A DNA stretch of 64,000 nucleotides, taken from Paragordius varius. Lineage: Eukaryota; Nematomorpha. The position numbers were made by a program, and so were the translations under genes. Positions 35,701 to 45,999 of the stretch are shown piece by piece. Each line of letters begins with the position of its first letter. The first letter of the stretch is position 1. The notes below the pieces were generated by a model, which saw nothing but the letters and a program-made list of their open reading frames with translations, was not told where the DNA came from and searched no databases. The stretch covers positions 3,968,001 through 4,032,000 of the forward strand of contig OZ176057.1 of the NCBI GenBank assembly GCA_964247055.1, written 5' to 3'.

Positions 35701-37627
35701 AGAGACTTCATATACGGCAAATCTTGTGGTAGAATATGTTAGCTACAAAATGGATTTTTGTAAAAAATTTGAAATTATTATTTTTGGATGAATAAATATA
35801 GGTGTTCATTAAGATTCGATTCCAATGATTTAATAAATGTTTGTTTCTAGTTCATAACTTTTAAGGGTGGTTTTGACTCTACTTTGATAGATATTAAAAA
35901 ATTATAAAAAAATTTGTATATGCATTCTATGGCTAATTTTCATATTTGAATTATATATTCCACAATCGGTTCACTTTGGCATAGCGTCATGATGTAAGAC
36001 AACACTCCGGTTTTTTTAAAAAAATTCAAAAAATATATCGCTATAAATTAAAAAGATGATTGAATTTAGTTAAAAATAGTAGAAATCTTTAAAAAAAATT
36101 TTTTAAAATAATTCCTACAAAGTGCTTAGATTCACAGAGTTCATTATATACGTTCATGCCACTGTGTATCTTACGTTGTCGGATGGAGAATTATTTACAC
36201 AGTAGCAAATTTTTTCCCGTCCTTTACAGAGATGGCAACAGGACAGAGCTTTTCACAATGGCGAGAATAGGATCAATACCGCGTATTTTCTAAGGTTTCA
36301 ACATAGCTTTAAGAGAAAGATTTTCTTTCACAGCCAAGTCGTTAAAACTGCTACAGTTTTCATCCAATAGTATGCTGATAGAACCCTTTGATCCAAAATT
36401 ATTCATCGATAAACTTTCTCTCACCTCGGCCCTCATCAAGCGCCAATCAAATCGTAAACTACAGAGTAAATGGATCTTATATTTCGGACAAGTAACCTTG
36501 ATACAGTTTAAACATTTTTCTATTCTTCGATTTTCGAATGTTTCTCAGACAAGCCACACTTATATTATCGTATATATATATAAACATTCTAGAGTTTCTT
36601 ACGCAAATGTTGATAATTTCTAATGAAATTTCTTTCATTAATGTCCCAAAACACGAATTCGCGCAGTGGAGCAGGTATAACAAACTTCAACAAAAGCGTT
36701 TTTTGAGGCGACATCACGATCAGCGAGTAATCCATTTGATAGCTCTAAGATTCGATTTTGCGTTGAAATAAAAACATCAAACTTCGTATAAGTTTTTCAA
36801 GCGCGCTATCAGTAGAGTGACCCAGAAGAATTACATCCGCCTGCACCATTAACATATCTAACCACCTCGTACGCCGAAATTAAGCTATTGTGGTTAAACT
36901 TTCAAGGGTTAATTGGAATACCGTTCAAAATAATGTCGATATTCGATTATCTTATAATATCCAAAAAAATGGAACAGAGTAGGTGACACATTGCGCCTCG
37001 CCATTTGACTTAACCTTGCATAATTGCCCAACATTAGCCGTGCGTATCATGGCTAAAATCCTCGAGGCGCTTTAAATCAGATTTTTTAAGCAAACTTCAT
37101 GAAAAAACACAATCAAGCGCTTTCTCTGAATCATTGAAGACCGCAGCATACGTCACTTTTTCCGCTATTCTGAATTCCTTTGCGCCTCACATATAGCAAG
37201 TCGTTTATACTCTTATGTTTTCTAAACCCACACTGTGTATCGGAAAAGACGTTAAAAGTTTATAACTGGCGTTCCCAACTGCTCTGAGGATCTGTTAACT
37301 TAAGCAAGAGATAGAGGGCATCCCGACAGCCTTTATTCAAATATCCAATTCTACGCTTTGGGTGGGAACTACCCCTGACCCTCGACATTCCCCAAAAAAA
37401 AGTTTTCATGCTTGGAAACATAATCTGTGGCCGCTGTAAAATTACCATCCATAAAAGGTAGGAGGCAAAGAGTCAGAAGGGATCAAGAACAGTCTTTTGA
37501 ATTCGCGTCAAGCGATTGCCGTAGAACTTGGAAAGGTATGTTTTTTATCGCTGTACCGTGTTTGATGGTGGCAGCTTTTTGTGTGTTGTGTTGGTCTGAA
37601 TAATTTGCTTCAGAAATCTGTTTATCG

Positions 37628-37663
<36 letters not shown>

Positions 37664-40600
37664 CCATTTACAGTTCAAATTCACCCTTAAACAATTCAAA
37701 TTCACCCTTGAACAATTCAAATTCACCCTCGAACAATTCAAATTCACCCTTGAACAATTCAAATTCACCCTAAAAATAAATTATGTGTTTTCGAACTAAT
37801 ATAACTCATTATTAATGAGAAATATATCTTTATGGCATAGTTTATTATTTTTTCAGTATTATTTAAATTTAAAACAAAATTTTTATTTTTTAAAAATATA
37901 TAAAAATATTGGGTAATTTTTAATTTAAAAACATATATTTTATTTGAGGGTGAATTTGAATTGTTTAAGGGTGAATTTGAATTGTAAATGGTATATATAT
38001 ATATATATGTGCTGTTACAGTCGTCTGGCTAGCTGGCAATATAATTTTCTGCTATGCACTGAAATGACACCCAACGACGGGACTATATTGATGGTTCAAA
38101 ACGAATATTAACCGCGTTATAAATCAGTGAAATCGTTTTGCCGTATATCGATGCCAGAGGGAATAGACGTTAAAAGAGCATCAATAATATTAGCGACCTG
38201 TAGGTGTGGTACTTAACAGCTAATATACACATTTAATAGATCAAAAACATACTGTAATGAATACTAAATCGTTATAAACCTCCGATTTGATAACTTAAAA
38301 TTTTAGTTGTTAGTGTTTTTTTGGCTGCTCCCAGTATCATTTATACGTGAGGACCGTAAAGTCTGGCAGTTTGCGAATATACTAGAAGAGTTGTGAACGT
38401 CAGGTTAAGAAATTTTGACGTCTTGTCCGATACACAAGGTGGGTTCAGTAAGCAGAGGAGTACAATCATCTGATACCTGCAGACTAACGGAAAAAGTAAC
38501 GCAAGCGGTTTTCCTTGATTTAGAAAAGGCGATTGTTTTTCATGAAGCTCACTCAGACAACTGATTCGATTTAGTGTCCTCTGAGGTTTTAAGCCATGAT
38601 ACGAAGCTAATGTTGGGCAATAAGACAAGATCAAGTCCAATGGCAAGACCTCAAACTGGTTTAATTTGAAATGTGGAATAAGGCAAGGGTGCAAGGTGTC
38701 ACCTACTCTCTTAACATTTTTGGAGGCACCATTTTGGAAGGTATTCAAACCAAAGGGTCCAACCTAGTTAGCGTTAACTATCTTGCTTTTGCGGATATGG
38801 TTTATCTGGAACACTCTCTTGATTCCGACTATTTGATAAACTTGATAGTAGACTCCCGAATAAGATGTTATCATTTAAAATGAAAAAAACCCAAGTGTTG
38901 CTAAAATCCCGAAAATAGGTTTCCGATCGTGCTGAGAGGATATATTTAGATTATGCAAAGTTTTTCATATATTGGTTTTGTGTTAAGCAGAAGGGCGGAG
39001 AGTCTGAGGAAATTACCAACCGAATACAAAGAAAAAGGATTTTCACTTAGTTGATACCTTTATTCTCAAATTTAGTTATACAGCCTCGAAAATTGTCTTT
39101 TGTTGGAGTTTGTCATAGCTGTGCCATACTTTACGGATCCAAGTGTTGAATCCCTAATGTAAGATAAGTCTCAGGACAAAATCGTTTTATTAACACTTGC
39201 AGAAGGAGCTGCAACGTTTTAAAATACAATAAGTTAAGTGTGAATCGTCTGAGACATAGAGTCAAAGTTTCTTGCGCAAACCATGCTATCAAAGACATCA
39301 AGAACTTATGATCAAGCTTGTGCCAAATTGATTAAGCAAACATGTATAAACCAGTAGGGTTGGTTCGTCACTGTAAAACATAAAATAGTAGAGTATCCTG
39401 CAGCCAAATGCGTTTACGCGGTAGGTGCTTATAAAGAACTAGAAAATCTAGCGTGTATATTAAATCTCCATTTGATAACATAACATCGAAGTCGGACAAA
39501 CGTTTCCTATATCAACCCTGTAAATCTAAGCATCTGGGAAAGTTTTTTTTATAACAATAAATTTTTTTCTTTTACTTGAAAAAAAAAACTTTGCGACGTT
39601 TTTTAAATCGCTAAATGGGCAAGCCAAACCTTTTTTCGCAGATAGATATCGATGCATTGTAGCTAATTATTTGATTCGGATATTTTAAACTCTATTTAAA
39701 ATAAAAAAAACCCAAATCGTTTAGACACTTTGATTGGTGGATATTCATTTGTTTTAGTCGTCTGCCAAAATTATCCTTTAGGCATTTATTTATTTCTCTA
39801 TAAAATATTTGACTTTTCACGATTCCGGTCAGGTAAATTTAATTAATCATATATTTTATATTGAATCATATTAAAGAAAAAAATCAATTTTCCAAATAAA
39901 AAAACAAGAAATGATAAACAACTAATATTGCCAAAATATTTAAAATAAGTAAAAATCATCTATTAAATTAGGAAAATAAAAAATGGTGAAACTTTCATTT
40001 AAGAGCAAAAATAGATAATTATTTCCATTTTTTAACATTTTATATTATCTTTGATTATTAATTAATTAGCAATGACGATAGATTGGCGAACTTCGAACGC
40101 ATGCGGTTTTCTCATGCATAATAAAGTTTAAAAGGAAAACTGTGCGATTTTTTTCGCACAAAAGTTTGTAACATTATGAAAATAGTTGATAAACATTCTG
40201 AGTTTTTTAGAGCTGATGAAACATTTTTTATGTGTCCCGTGCACACTATAAAAGAGCTTTGACTCGATACGAGCAAATTTTTTAACAATCATGTTTTTAC
40301 TGCTATGTATTAAATGGATTTAGGTAACATTTTAAAATTGGTACATTTTTAGGGGTCTTTACATGGACTAATTAAAATAAAATAAACTACCAAAAGGTAT
40401 TTTGGTTAAAATTATCGAACATTATTTAATATTAAAGAAAATAAAATTAATTTTTCAGTTTTACTCTACAGCCTAAAATTTTAACTTTGTCGGAACGAAT
40501 TAAATACGAATATACAATTAACACTTGGATACAACACACTCATTTTAGTCCTTCGATTCAAATTGGGGTAGTTGGATACCCCAGGCCTGTTTAAAATCAA

Positions 40601-41871
40601 ATACTTTACAAAGTATGGAAGCAATCAAAACCATGGCAAAATTTTGCACTTACATAACATTAATAAATCGGAATATATAAAAAAATTTATTCAAAAATAC
40701 TTGATATTACTTATTTTGAGCTAAAACTGAAAGGTAAAAATTTGGTCACGTGACATGTGTCAAATTGTAAAATTAAAAAATGATACAAATTTCTATTTTT
40801 ATCAATGTTAGATGTAATTTTTATAAAAAATAAGCTTTAGTTTGACCCTTAAAATTAAATGAAGACGATATTTTGCAAAATTTTTGTAAAATAAAAATGG
40901 CGTCGAAGTAGTTTGAGATGAAACTTTTTTTGCAAAACAAAATTTTATCAAGATATTTTGGCATATTTATATAATATTTATCAGGATAGAAGCATAAATT
41001 TAAATTGGGACCGTTTCCTTCAGTAGTTTTTTAAAAATTTTAATTTAAATTTAGTCTGGGGTATTTAGATACCCCAATTTGAATCGAAGTGTTAAATCCA
41101 TTTTTAGATAATATGTTTTTTACATCTTTATTTTTATCAATTTTGAATTTTAAAAATTTTTCGGAAAAAAAGACTAGATGAGTTTCAACAAATTTACATT
41201 TAAAAAAATTGAATTTTAAATAATGCGCTTTAAAGGCCACCAAATTTTTACGATTTGCCCAATATCATTTAATCGCGCTAGGGTAGAAAACCAAAAGCTG
41301 TTTTAAATTTATTAATTACGTAAATTATTATATATAAAAACCTATGGGTACACACATATATATATTCATCTCTAAAATGATTTCAAAAAAAGCATAACTA
41401 TAATATTATAATTAAATGGGACCTTACAAGGAAAATTCTATAATTTATATTAAATTTAATAAAATTCAAAATAATCAATTTTAATTTTTATATTTTCTAT
41501 ATTTTTATTATAAAAATTGTGTACGTCGGTGTTTTTTTACATTGTCAATCATTAAATACGAAATGAATTTAAGATGTAATGAAGTGATAAACCTGTCTTA
41601 ATAGAGAAGCCGAAAGGCCATTGTAAAGAGCTAAAACACCTTGATTGCGAATAATTTGTTTAACTGCTGGAATGATATGTATTTTTCCAGTTTGTTGAGT
41701 TTGTAAATGCACCTATATATATAATGGCAAAATATAATTTATTAAAAAAATATAAAGATTATCTAAAAGAGTTTTAAGTACCTTAATTAAATCCAAAGGA
41801 TGTGTACAAATTGCTGCCCCGGCACTGGCTAATCCACCAAAATACCATCTTTGTTTGCGATTTTCAGGCAT
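26823..41871 (-). CDS. SLC25A10: Mitochondrial dicarboxylate carrier (ten exons, complete)
   Basis: An inner-membrane carrier that exchanges malate or succinate for phosphate or sulfur oxyanions. Exons, in transcript order: 41871-41782, 41712-41593, 35742-35643, 34241-34145, 33736-33695, 32829-32715, 31100-31008, 29991-29911, 28579-28517 and 26927-26823. All junctions have GT/AG and matching phase and give 301 residues; vertebrate and insect orthologues have about 280-290. The three carrier signatures are PLDLIK (exon 1), SPADLINVR (exon 4-5 join) and QPLDVLKTR (exon 8). Family-diagnostic stretches are RWYFGGLAS, VHLQTQQ, GFVGSPADLINVRMQND and RLAPHTVLTFVFLEQ. The start follows from the conserved distance to RWYFGG. 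Most introns carry MITEs, and the largest (5.85 kb) holds two LINEs. Confidence 0.95.
26998..27262. mobile_element. Tc1/mariner-type MITE (family T)
   Basis: CAGTAAACATTGAAATTATA at the left; a diverged inverted end near TTATAACTTCAATC at the right. It begins about 70 bp from exon 10. Confidence 0.55.
27385..27605. mobile_element. MS1 element, minimal copy
   Basis: CCATTTAAACTTCATATTCA to GGGTGAATTTGAATCGTAAA. It has single-unit arms with the usual MS1 core. Confidence 0.55.
27979..28475. mobile_element. Tc1/mariner-type MITE (family T), enlarged copy
   Basis: GTAAAAAATTGAAATTC to GTATAATTTTAATTTTTA, with both terminal motif sets. At ~495 bp it is longer than the usual ~285 bp. An extra inverted segment near 28200-28370 suggests one copy inside another. 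Confidence 0.5.
28517..28579 (-). CDS. SLC25A10: SLC25A10 exon 9
   Basis: GIFDCAQKVLQSDAGILGFYK, 21 codons, phase 0 at both ends, with TTTTTAG acceptor and AAG|GTAAAT donor. Confidence 0.92.
28607..28715 (+). repeat. Small tandem duplication
   Basis: Two copies of a ~56-bp unit containing AAATAGTAAACATTTTTTGA and TGGTTTTTTCT lie in tandem right beside exon 9 of SLC25A10. Confidence 0.7.
29109..29134. repeat. (TA)n microsatellite
   Basis: About a dozen perfect TA repeats. Confidence 0.9.
29622..29889. mobile_element. Tc1/mariner-type MITE (family T) abutting a carrier exon
   Basis: CAGTAAAAATTGAAATTATA to TTTGTCTCAGTTTTTACTA. The right end lies about 20 bp from the donor of exon 8. Confidence 0.7.
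29911..29991 (-). CDS. SLC25A10: SLC25A10 exon 8 (third carrier signature)
   Basis: SIIATTLTQPLDVLKTRMM then NAKPNEYK, 27 codons, phase 0. The family usually has a Gly pair before ATTL; it is SII here. Confidence 0.92.
30236..30516. mobile_element. MS1 element in carrier intron
   Basis: TATTTACGATTAAAATTCAC to GACCTGTAAATGGTA, with two to three units per arm. Confidence 0.65.
30631..30918. mobile_element. Tc1/mariner-type MITE (family T)
   Basis: AGTAAATAATTGAAATTACA to AATTTTAATTTTTACTG, with an internal inverted GTAT...TTGATT pair. Confidence 0.65.
31008..31100 (-). CDS. SLC25A10: SLC25A10 exon 7
   Basis: LAFYDQIKQMLLQYAHRPDN then VETHIISSVSA, 31 codons, phase 0, donor GCT|GTAAGT. Confidence 0.92.
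31487..31768. mobile_element. Tc1/mariner-type MITE (family T), good ends
   Basis: CAGTAAAAATTGAAATTATA to AATTTTTATTTTTACTG|TA. It is 282 bp. Confidence 0.75.
31938..32218. mobile_element. MS1 element
   Basis: TACCATTTAGAGTTCAAACT to GAATTTTAAATGGTA, with one to two units per arm and an (AT)n run in the core at 32104-32131. Confidence 0.65.
32429..32672. mobile_element. MS1 remnant next to a carrier exon
   Basis: The MS1 core (ATTCACCCTAAAAATAAATT ... GTGAATCTTAAAGGTAAA) with eroded ends, followed by (TA)n at 32674-32708. The (TA)n run ends a few bases from the donor of exon 6. Confidence 0.55.
32715..32829 (-). CDS. SLC25A10: SLC25A10 exon 6
   Basis: It completes Asn, then YGNAFDGLYRVARVEGIPK and LFNGVTMAITRGIFMTVGQ. 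Human has YAHALDGLYRVAREEGLRRL here. Confidence 0.93.
33214..33416. mobile_element. Palindromic MITE (family P), copy 2
   Basis: CCGTGTGCATTTTAATGGTT to CATTAAAATGCATACTG|TA. It is almost fully self-complementary, with TATAGTTGGGCAAT mirrored near 33365. No coding potential. Confidence 0.75.
33695..33736 (-). CDS. SLC25A10: SLC25A10 exon 5 (microexon, 42 bp)
   Basis: Completes Arg, then MQNDVKLPFEKRR; donor CGAAA|GTAAGT. Human has MQNDVKLPQGQRRN. Confidence 0.93.
34145..34241 (-). CDS. SLC25A10: SLC25A10 exon 4 (second carrier signature)
   Basis: EYPLPMYVKLGLASFSG then LVGGFVGSPADLINV and AG of Arg. The donor GTAAG|GTAT gives phase 2. Confidence 0.94.
34376..34530. mobile_element. MS1 half-element fused to the next MS2 copy
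   Basis: TACCATTTACACTTCAAATA and the MS1 core run to ACTATGCCATAGAGATATA, where the MS2 copy begins. The MS1 right arm may lie beyond it near 35120-35195, which would make MS2 an insertion into MS1. Confidence 0.55.
34531..35112. mobile_element. MS2 foldback element, copy with 2 + 5 units
   Basis: AGCATTTACACTTCAAGTTG to CTCTTGAAGTGTAAATGGTA. The internal core is almost identical to that at 20.9-21.7 kb, in inverted orientation. Confidence 0.85.
35207..35361. mobile_element. Palindromic MITE (family P), copy 3
   Basis: CAGTATGCATTTTAATGGTT to TAAAATGCTTACTA. This 155-bp copy keeps the AGTAGTGTATGG / CCATATACTACTG mirrored centre. Confidence 0.65.
35643..35742 (-). CDS. SLC25A10: SLC25A10 exon 3
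   Basis: LTYSTTRFAVYEVSKQHIIA then THHKNYDNDLLHK, phase 1 out. Human has MTYSLTRFAIYETVRD. Confidence 0.93.
36130..37560 (-). mobile_element. LINE (non-LTR) remnant, minus strand
   Basis: Higher GC than the surroundings. On the minus strand, frames interrupted by stops show reverse-transcriptase-like pieces: AVFNDSEKALDC (F.DxxKAFD motif, about 37150), MLGNY/KVKSNGEA.CVTYSV-like sequence near 37000, and a 62-codon open stretch (37260-37448). It shares DNA words with the plus-strand copy (GCTAATGTTGGGCAAT, GTGTCACCTACTCT). It is old, with many stops and frameshifts. Confidence 0.55.
37664..37994. mobile_element. MS1 element, 5 + 2 units, inserted in (TA)n
   Basis: TACCATTTACAGTTCAAATT to GAATTTGAATTGTAAATGGTA. 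Five near-identical units lie in the left arm and two in the right. (TA)n flanks both ends (37628-37663 and 37993-38008), consistent with insertion into a TA microsatellite. Confidence 0.85.
38030..39560 (+). mobile_element. LINE (non-LTR) remnant, plus strand
   Basis: Broken frames show RT-like motifs in order: FLDLEKAI near 38516, an IRQGCKVSPTLL-like stretch near 38690 (in the non-LTR GxxQGCxxSPxLF position), then LAFADMVYLEHSL near 38795 (the YADD box as FADM). A 3' segment near 39100 with CHSCAILYGSKC-like sequence is typical of the region after the RT. Several frameshifts are present. It is the same family as the minus-strand copy, placed head to head. Confidence 0.6.
40522..41091 (+). 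mobile_element. TTAA-flanked MITE (family C), best-preserved copy
   Basis: CACTTGGATACAACACACTC to TTTGAATCGAAGTG, with TTAA at 40518-40521 and 41092-41095. It is 570 bp and very close to copy 1. Confidence 0.8.
41593..41712 (-). CDS. SLC25A10: SLC25A10 exon 2
   Basis: VHLQTQQTGKIHIIPAVKQI then IRNQGVLALYNGLSASLLRQ, 40 codons, phase 0. Confidence 0.95.
41782..41871 (-). CDS. SLC25A10: SLC25A10 exon 1 (start, first carrier signature)
   Basis: MPENRKQRWYFGGLASAG then AAICTHPLDLIK; donor AAG|GTACTT; a 69-bp intron follows. Vertebrate proteins begin MAAEARVSRWYFGGLAS, so the Met is well placed. Confidence 0.95.
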
Positions 41872-41879
41872 AACCCAAA

Positions 41880-43220
41880 GGCATTTAAAAATTTAATTTA
41901 AAACCTTGTGTATTATATGTGTGCGTGATAATTTTGTTCATTACAAAAATTTACACCGTGAGACAATCCGGTAAAATAAATTTTTTTTAATGCATATAAA
42001 TTTAATAATAATGATACTATACTAAAATAAATTTAAAATTAATTATGTTGGTTTAATTAGCATCAGGAGTTATCTATATAAAAGCAATATATAAACAGTT
42101 TTTGTAAATTTTTGGGATAGTTTTATGTTTCGGATGAAATTTAAAATATGAAAGTTTGTATAAGATGTTAAAGAGAGATTTTATTAAAAAAGGTAACTAT
42201 ATTTTAGACCTAGAATGATATAAACGATGGGTGGGGTGATAGAAAAAATTTTCTTGACTTGACTTGCAAGTTCTTTAAGTCATGGCTTGCTTTCATGTGA
42301 TAAAAAATTAACATTAGACGGTTTAAGTCAAACAGGACGTGATTTGGAGGTGATAAAGATATAATCAAGTAAAACTTATAGATTTTGTATGTGTGGTGTA
42401 GAGCACACTTGACACATTTTAAAATAATAATTTGGCATCTATTTATATATGTAATTTAGGCCTTATATGTTTAGTACCTTTGTTAGGAAAAAAATTTTTT
42501 TGATAAATTTTGGCTATTAACCTGTTCAAATTGGGTGGATACAAAAGAGGATAAATTTTTAGAAAACTTTGCTAATATTTAAGAACTTGACATAAAAAAT
42601 ATGCTAAATATATATATTCCGTGAAACCGAAAATTTAATTCTCTTTCTTAAAATTCTTGAATTAATCTTTTCATAAATACTAAAGGTTCACTATTAACTG
42701 TAAAGAAATTATTTCATCAATTTATATTAAATGTAATGATGATAATTAATTAAAAATAATAATATGTTATATTGTATAAACATATTCCTCTTATATTTGC
42801 AAATAGACTCAAAACAAAATGTGTAGTGTGGCAAAACAATAGAGAGTGTTCTAAGGGGAATGGTTTCATCAAATTAAAAATTTTTACAAAGCCCAATATT
42901 TATAAAAATCTTAAATGTTAAATAAAATACTTGCCTGTGAGTTTCAAAAACTTTAATAAATGCATATTGTATTTATTGTTTATCTTTTTGCGCCTTGTTT
43001 TAAAAATTTTGGTTGAAAATGATCAAAAAAAATTCCGTAAAATTTGAATTGGGTGGCAAAAAATTGTTACATTCATAAGCAAAAGACTTGACTTAAGTGC
43101 TTTTGTGGTAAGTTCTCCATATCATGGCAAAATTAGTGGGCATATACAATATAATTTTTTAGTGAAAGCTAAATTATAATATTATTACTAATATTCAGAA
43201 AATAGATATATATGAAAAAA
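41880..43220. other. Upstream region of SLC25A10, nothing classified
   Basis: AT-rich. It would hold the promoter and 5' UTR of the carrier gene, but no convincing core promoter element stands out. Confidence 0.35.
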
Positions 43221-43227
43221 ACTATTT

Positions 43228-43856
43228 TTTAGATGTTAGCTCCGAAAGTCCCAAATTGTTTCCCTTTTCTAAAATAGACTATTTCCTTAAAATAAAAGCA
43301 ATGTGATGCACTAAAAAGAATTTAAATATATGCTAAATTTTGATATCAACTAAAAATATTTATATAAAATTCCATAATTTTATTATAAATTAAATTTTAG
43401 CAAAATTCTTTGCAAGCATTCATACTATTTTGAGGCATGATGGAAATGGTATAAAAACGCTTTTTCTCTCTAACTTCATAATGCTAACATTAATTTTAGT
43501 TTTGAGTAAAATCTTGGTTCCTACTTAAATTTGTGTTAATTGTTTTACAAATTCACCAAAATGCAAACGAACCTTTAAACAAAATTGATGTGATGTTCAG
43601 CATCATCGAATTATAAACCTTATTTTTTAAAATCTCTTAAAGATTTTTTACCGTTTCTAACATGCCTCAAAATAGCATCACGCTTCAACATTGCTAAGAA
43701 TTAAAATTTTGATAATACATTTTTTCAAGATTTTTTAGTTGATATTATAATTTAGCATATATATAGATATTTTATCGCACAATCACGACATTTTTTAACC
43801 CTCCCATTTTAGAAATGATAAATATTTAAGACTTTCGGTGCCTGCATCTAAAAATC
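43228..43856. mobile_element. Family D hairpin element
   Basis: Terminal inverted motifs TTTAGATGTTAGCTCCGAAA and TTTCGGTGCCTGCATCTAAA, plus an internal inverted pair (TTTTGAGGCATGATGGAAA near 43430 and GCCTCAAAATAGCATC near 43670). No ORF. Related copies lie at 11.8-12.3, 60.7-61.3 and 61.9-62.3 kb. Confidence 0.55.
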
Positions 43857-44980
43857 AATATAAAAATGTTGGTTTGCTGTTATAATTATTTTTTAATAAT
43901 GTTTTTTGTATGAAGCATTTAGCTTTCACTAAAAAGTTTCTATTATACAAAATAAGCACGAAATTCGCCATTTTTTTATATGAAAAACATACCACAATCC
44001 AAAATATTAGAAATTTAATCGAGGAAAAAATCACTGTAATCATGTATAAAGATCCATCAAAACATGTATGACAAAAATGATTTCCAAAAAATGGCTCTAA
44101 AAACCTTAAATGCCTTAAAAGTTAATCAAGAATTTTTAGCGATTTGCAAAAAAATACAGGCGATATAAAATTTTATTATAAAATTTATCACTCTGACACT
44201 AGAATCATATTATATAACTCTACCAGGCCATATGTATATTTTTGAATTGCTAAATAACATGGATTGCTAATTAAAGTTGAATGCTATTAGGTAAAAACTA
44301 CCTAAAAAGAATTGAGGTGCAAACATTTAGTGCACATCGATTAAAGATTTTTGTTAAAAGCTAAATGCGACTACCAAAATTTTATCAATCAATGTATTGA
44401 ATTTGGATTAAAAAATTTCGAATGTACATTTTCCTTCCATGACTCTTATAAGCTTTTCTCTTCTTTTGATACGGTAACTGTCTGTTATAATACTTTTTTT
44501 AAAGTATTTTAAGTGTTAATCATTTCATAAAACCTTGATATTCGCCAAAGGCAATAATCAATATTTTTTGCAGACAGTATATAATTTTATCTTTCAAACT
44601 ATTTGTACTTTGGAGTTAACTAAATATAAATATATCTTCTGAAATTATTATATCGTTTAATCCTTTCACAGTGGCCTTTAAAGAATTAAAGAAAATAGCA
44701 TGGAAAAGAGACAAATGAAGGGGATTAGTTATTGTATTCTCCAAGGGGTAGAATTTATTTTAAGTAATTACCAACCCTACCAGCCTATATAGGCGCGGTT
44801 TCCTATGCATAAAACAAGTCAGATATTTTCATGTAGCTTATGTGGAAACTTATGTGATGGTTTTTCAAACAATTTTTCTGCATTTTATTTGTAAACCAAC
44901 AATCTATAGTCTGACCTTTAAATTTTTGAAACGATATTTTATTGTCATCTTTTTTGTCAGATTAGATCACATTTTAATTT

Positions 44981-45993
44981 TAACTATATTTTTCTTGCAA
45001 AAACATCAATTTTCTACCAAACGCACCATTTTTTCAAGCAAAAGCAAAATTTTTAAAGCAAAGGCAACATTTTTTAACTAAATACAACATTTTTTCATCC
45101 AAACGCAACCTGTTTTACCGAAGACAACATTTTATTAAGCCAAAACAACAATTTTTTAAAAAGAAATGTTATTTTATGACAATACAATTATTAAGTATTT
45201 TGGTTTTTAAGTTAATGTGATTAAATTTTAGAGTTGAATTATGATTTTTATTATATCATTAATATTGGATGGTAATTTGATTGTTTAAACTTTTAATATT
45301 TATATATTATTAATTTTCATTTTACAACTTTAGTTTCACCTAATTTAATCTAAAGAATTTGAGCTTCAAGAGTGTTATTGATTGAAGGTTGGTCGATGAA
45401 CTCTTCAAGTTCCTCTTAAAATATTTTAATTTGATTCTAACTTTTATTGAAGTAATAAAATTCATCTATCCTATCATTTTTTAACCTATTCTCTTTATTT
45501 ACCTATAATTTTAAATGAAACTTTTTTTTATAAAAACCGTATATCTGTATTATTTTCTTTAAAAATTAACTATTTCTAAAATATCGAAATTTTGTGGGTT
45601 ATTGATTGTAATATTTAGTTTTGAAACATTAATAGGTTTATAATATTGTTAACTTAAAATTAGTTCGAAACAAATGTTGTTATTACTGCAATATTAATTT
45701 TGAGGAAATACCAATAAATATAGATATTAGGTCAAATTAAAAATTGATAATTTCATACATAAATAACGGTTCTATGCAAACTGCAAAAAATGTAAGGACC
45801 AACTTTAGGTGCAGTAAAAATTAAATAAATACTGAATAATTATATAGTCATAAAATAAGAAAAATTCTTTGTAATTTTAAAAAAATATTGTTTTTGCTTG
45901 AAAAAATGTTGCCTTTAAAAAATGTTGCGTGTTGTCTTTAATTGAAAAAATGTTGCGTTTGGTTAAAAAAATGATTTTGCATGAAAAATGGTA
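44981..45993. mobile_element. Old MS3 element with nested MS2-like centre
   Basis: Diverged arms keep the 21-bp pattern (CAAACGCACCATTTTTTCAA, and GAAAAAATGTTGCGTTTGG near 45950). The centre (about 45357-45815) keeps GAGCTTCAAGAGTGTTATTG and MS2-like core sequence. The organisation matches 18661-20173, but this copy is far more diverged. Confidence 0.65.
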
Positions 45994-45999
45994 TATAAC

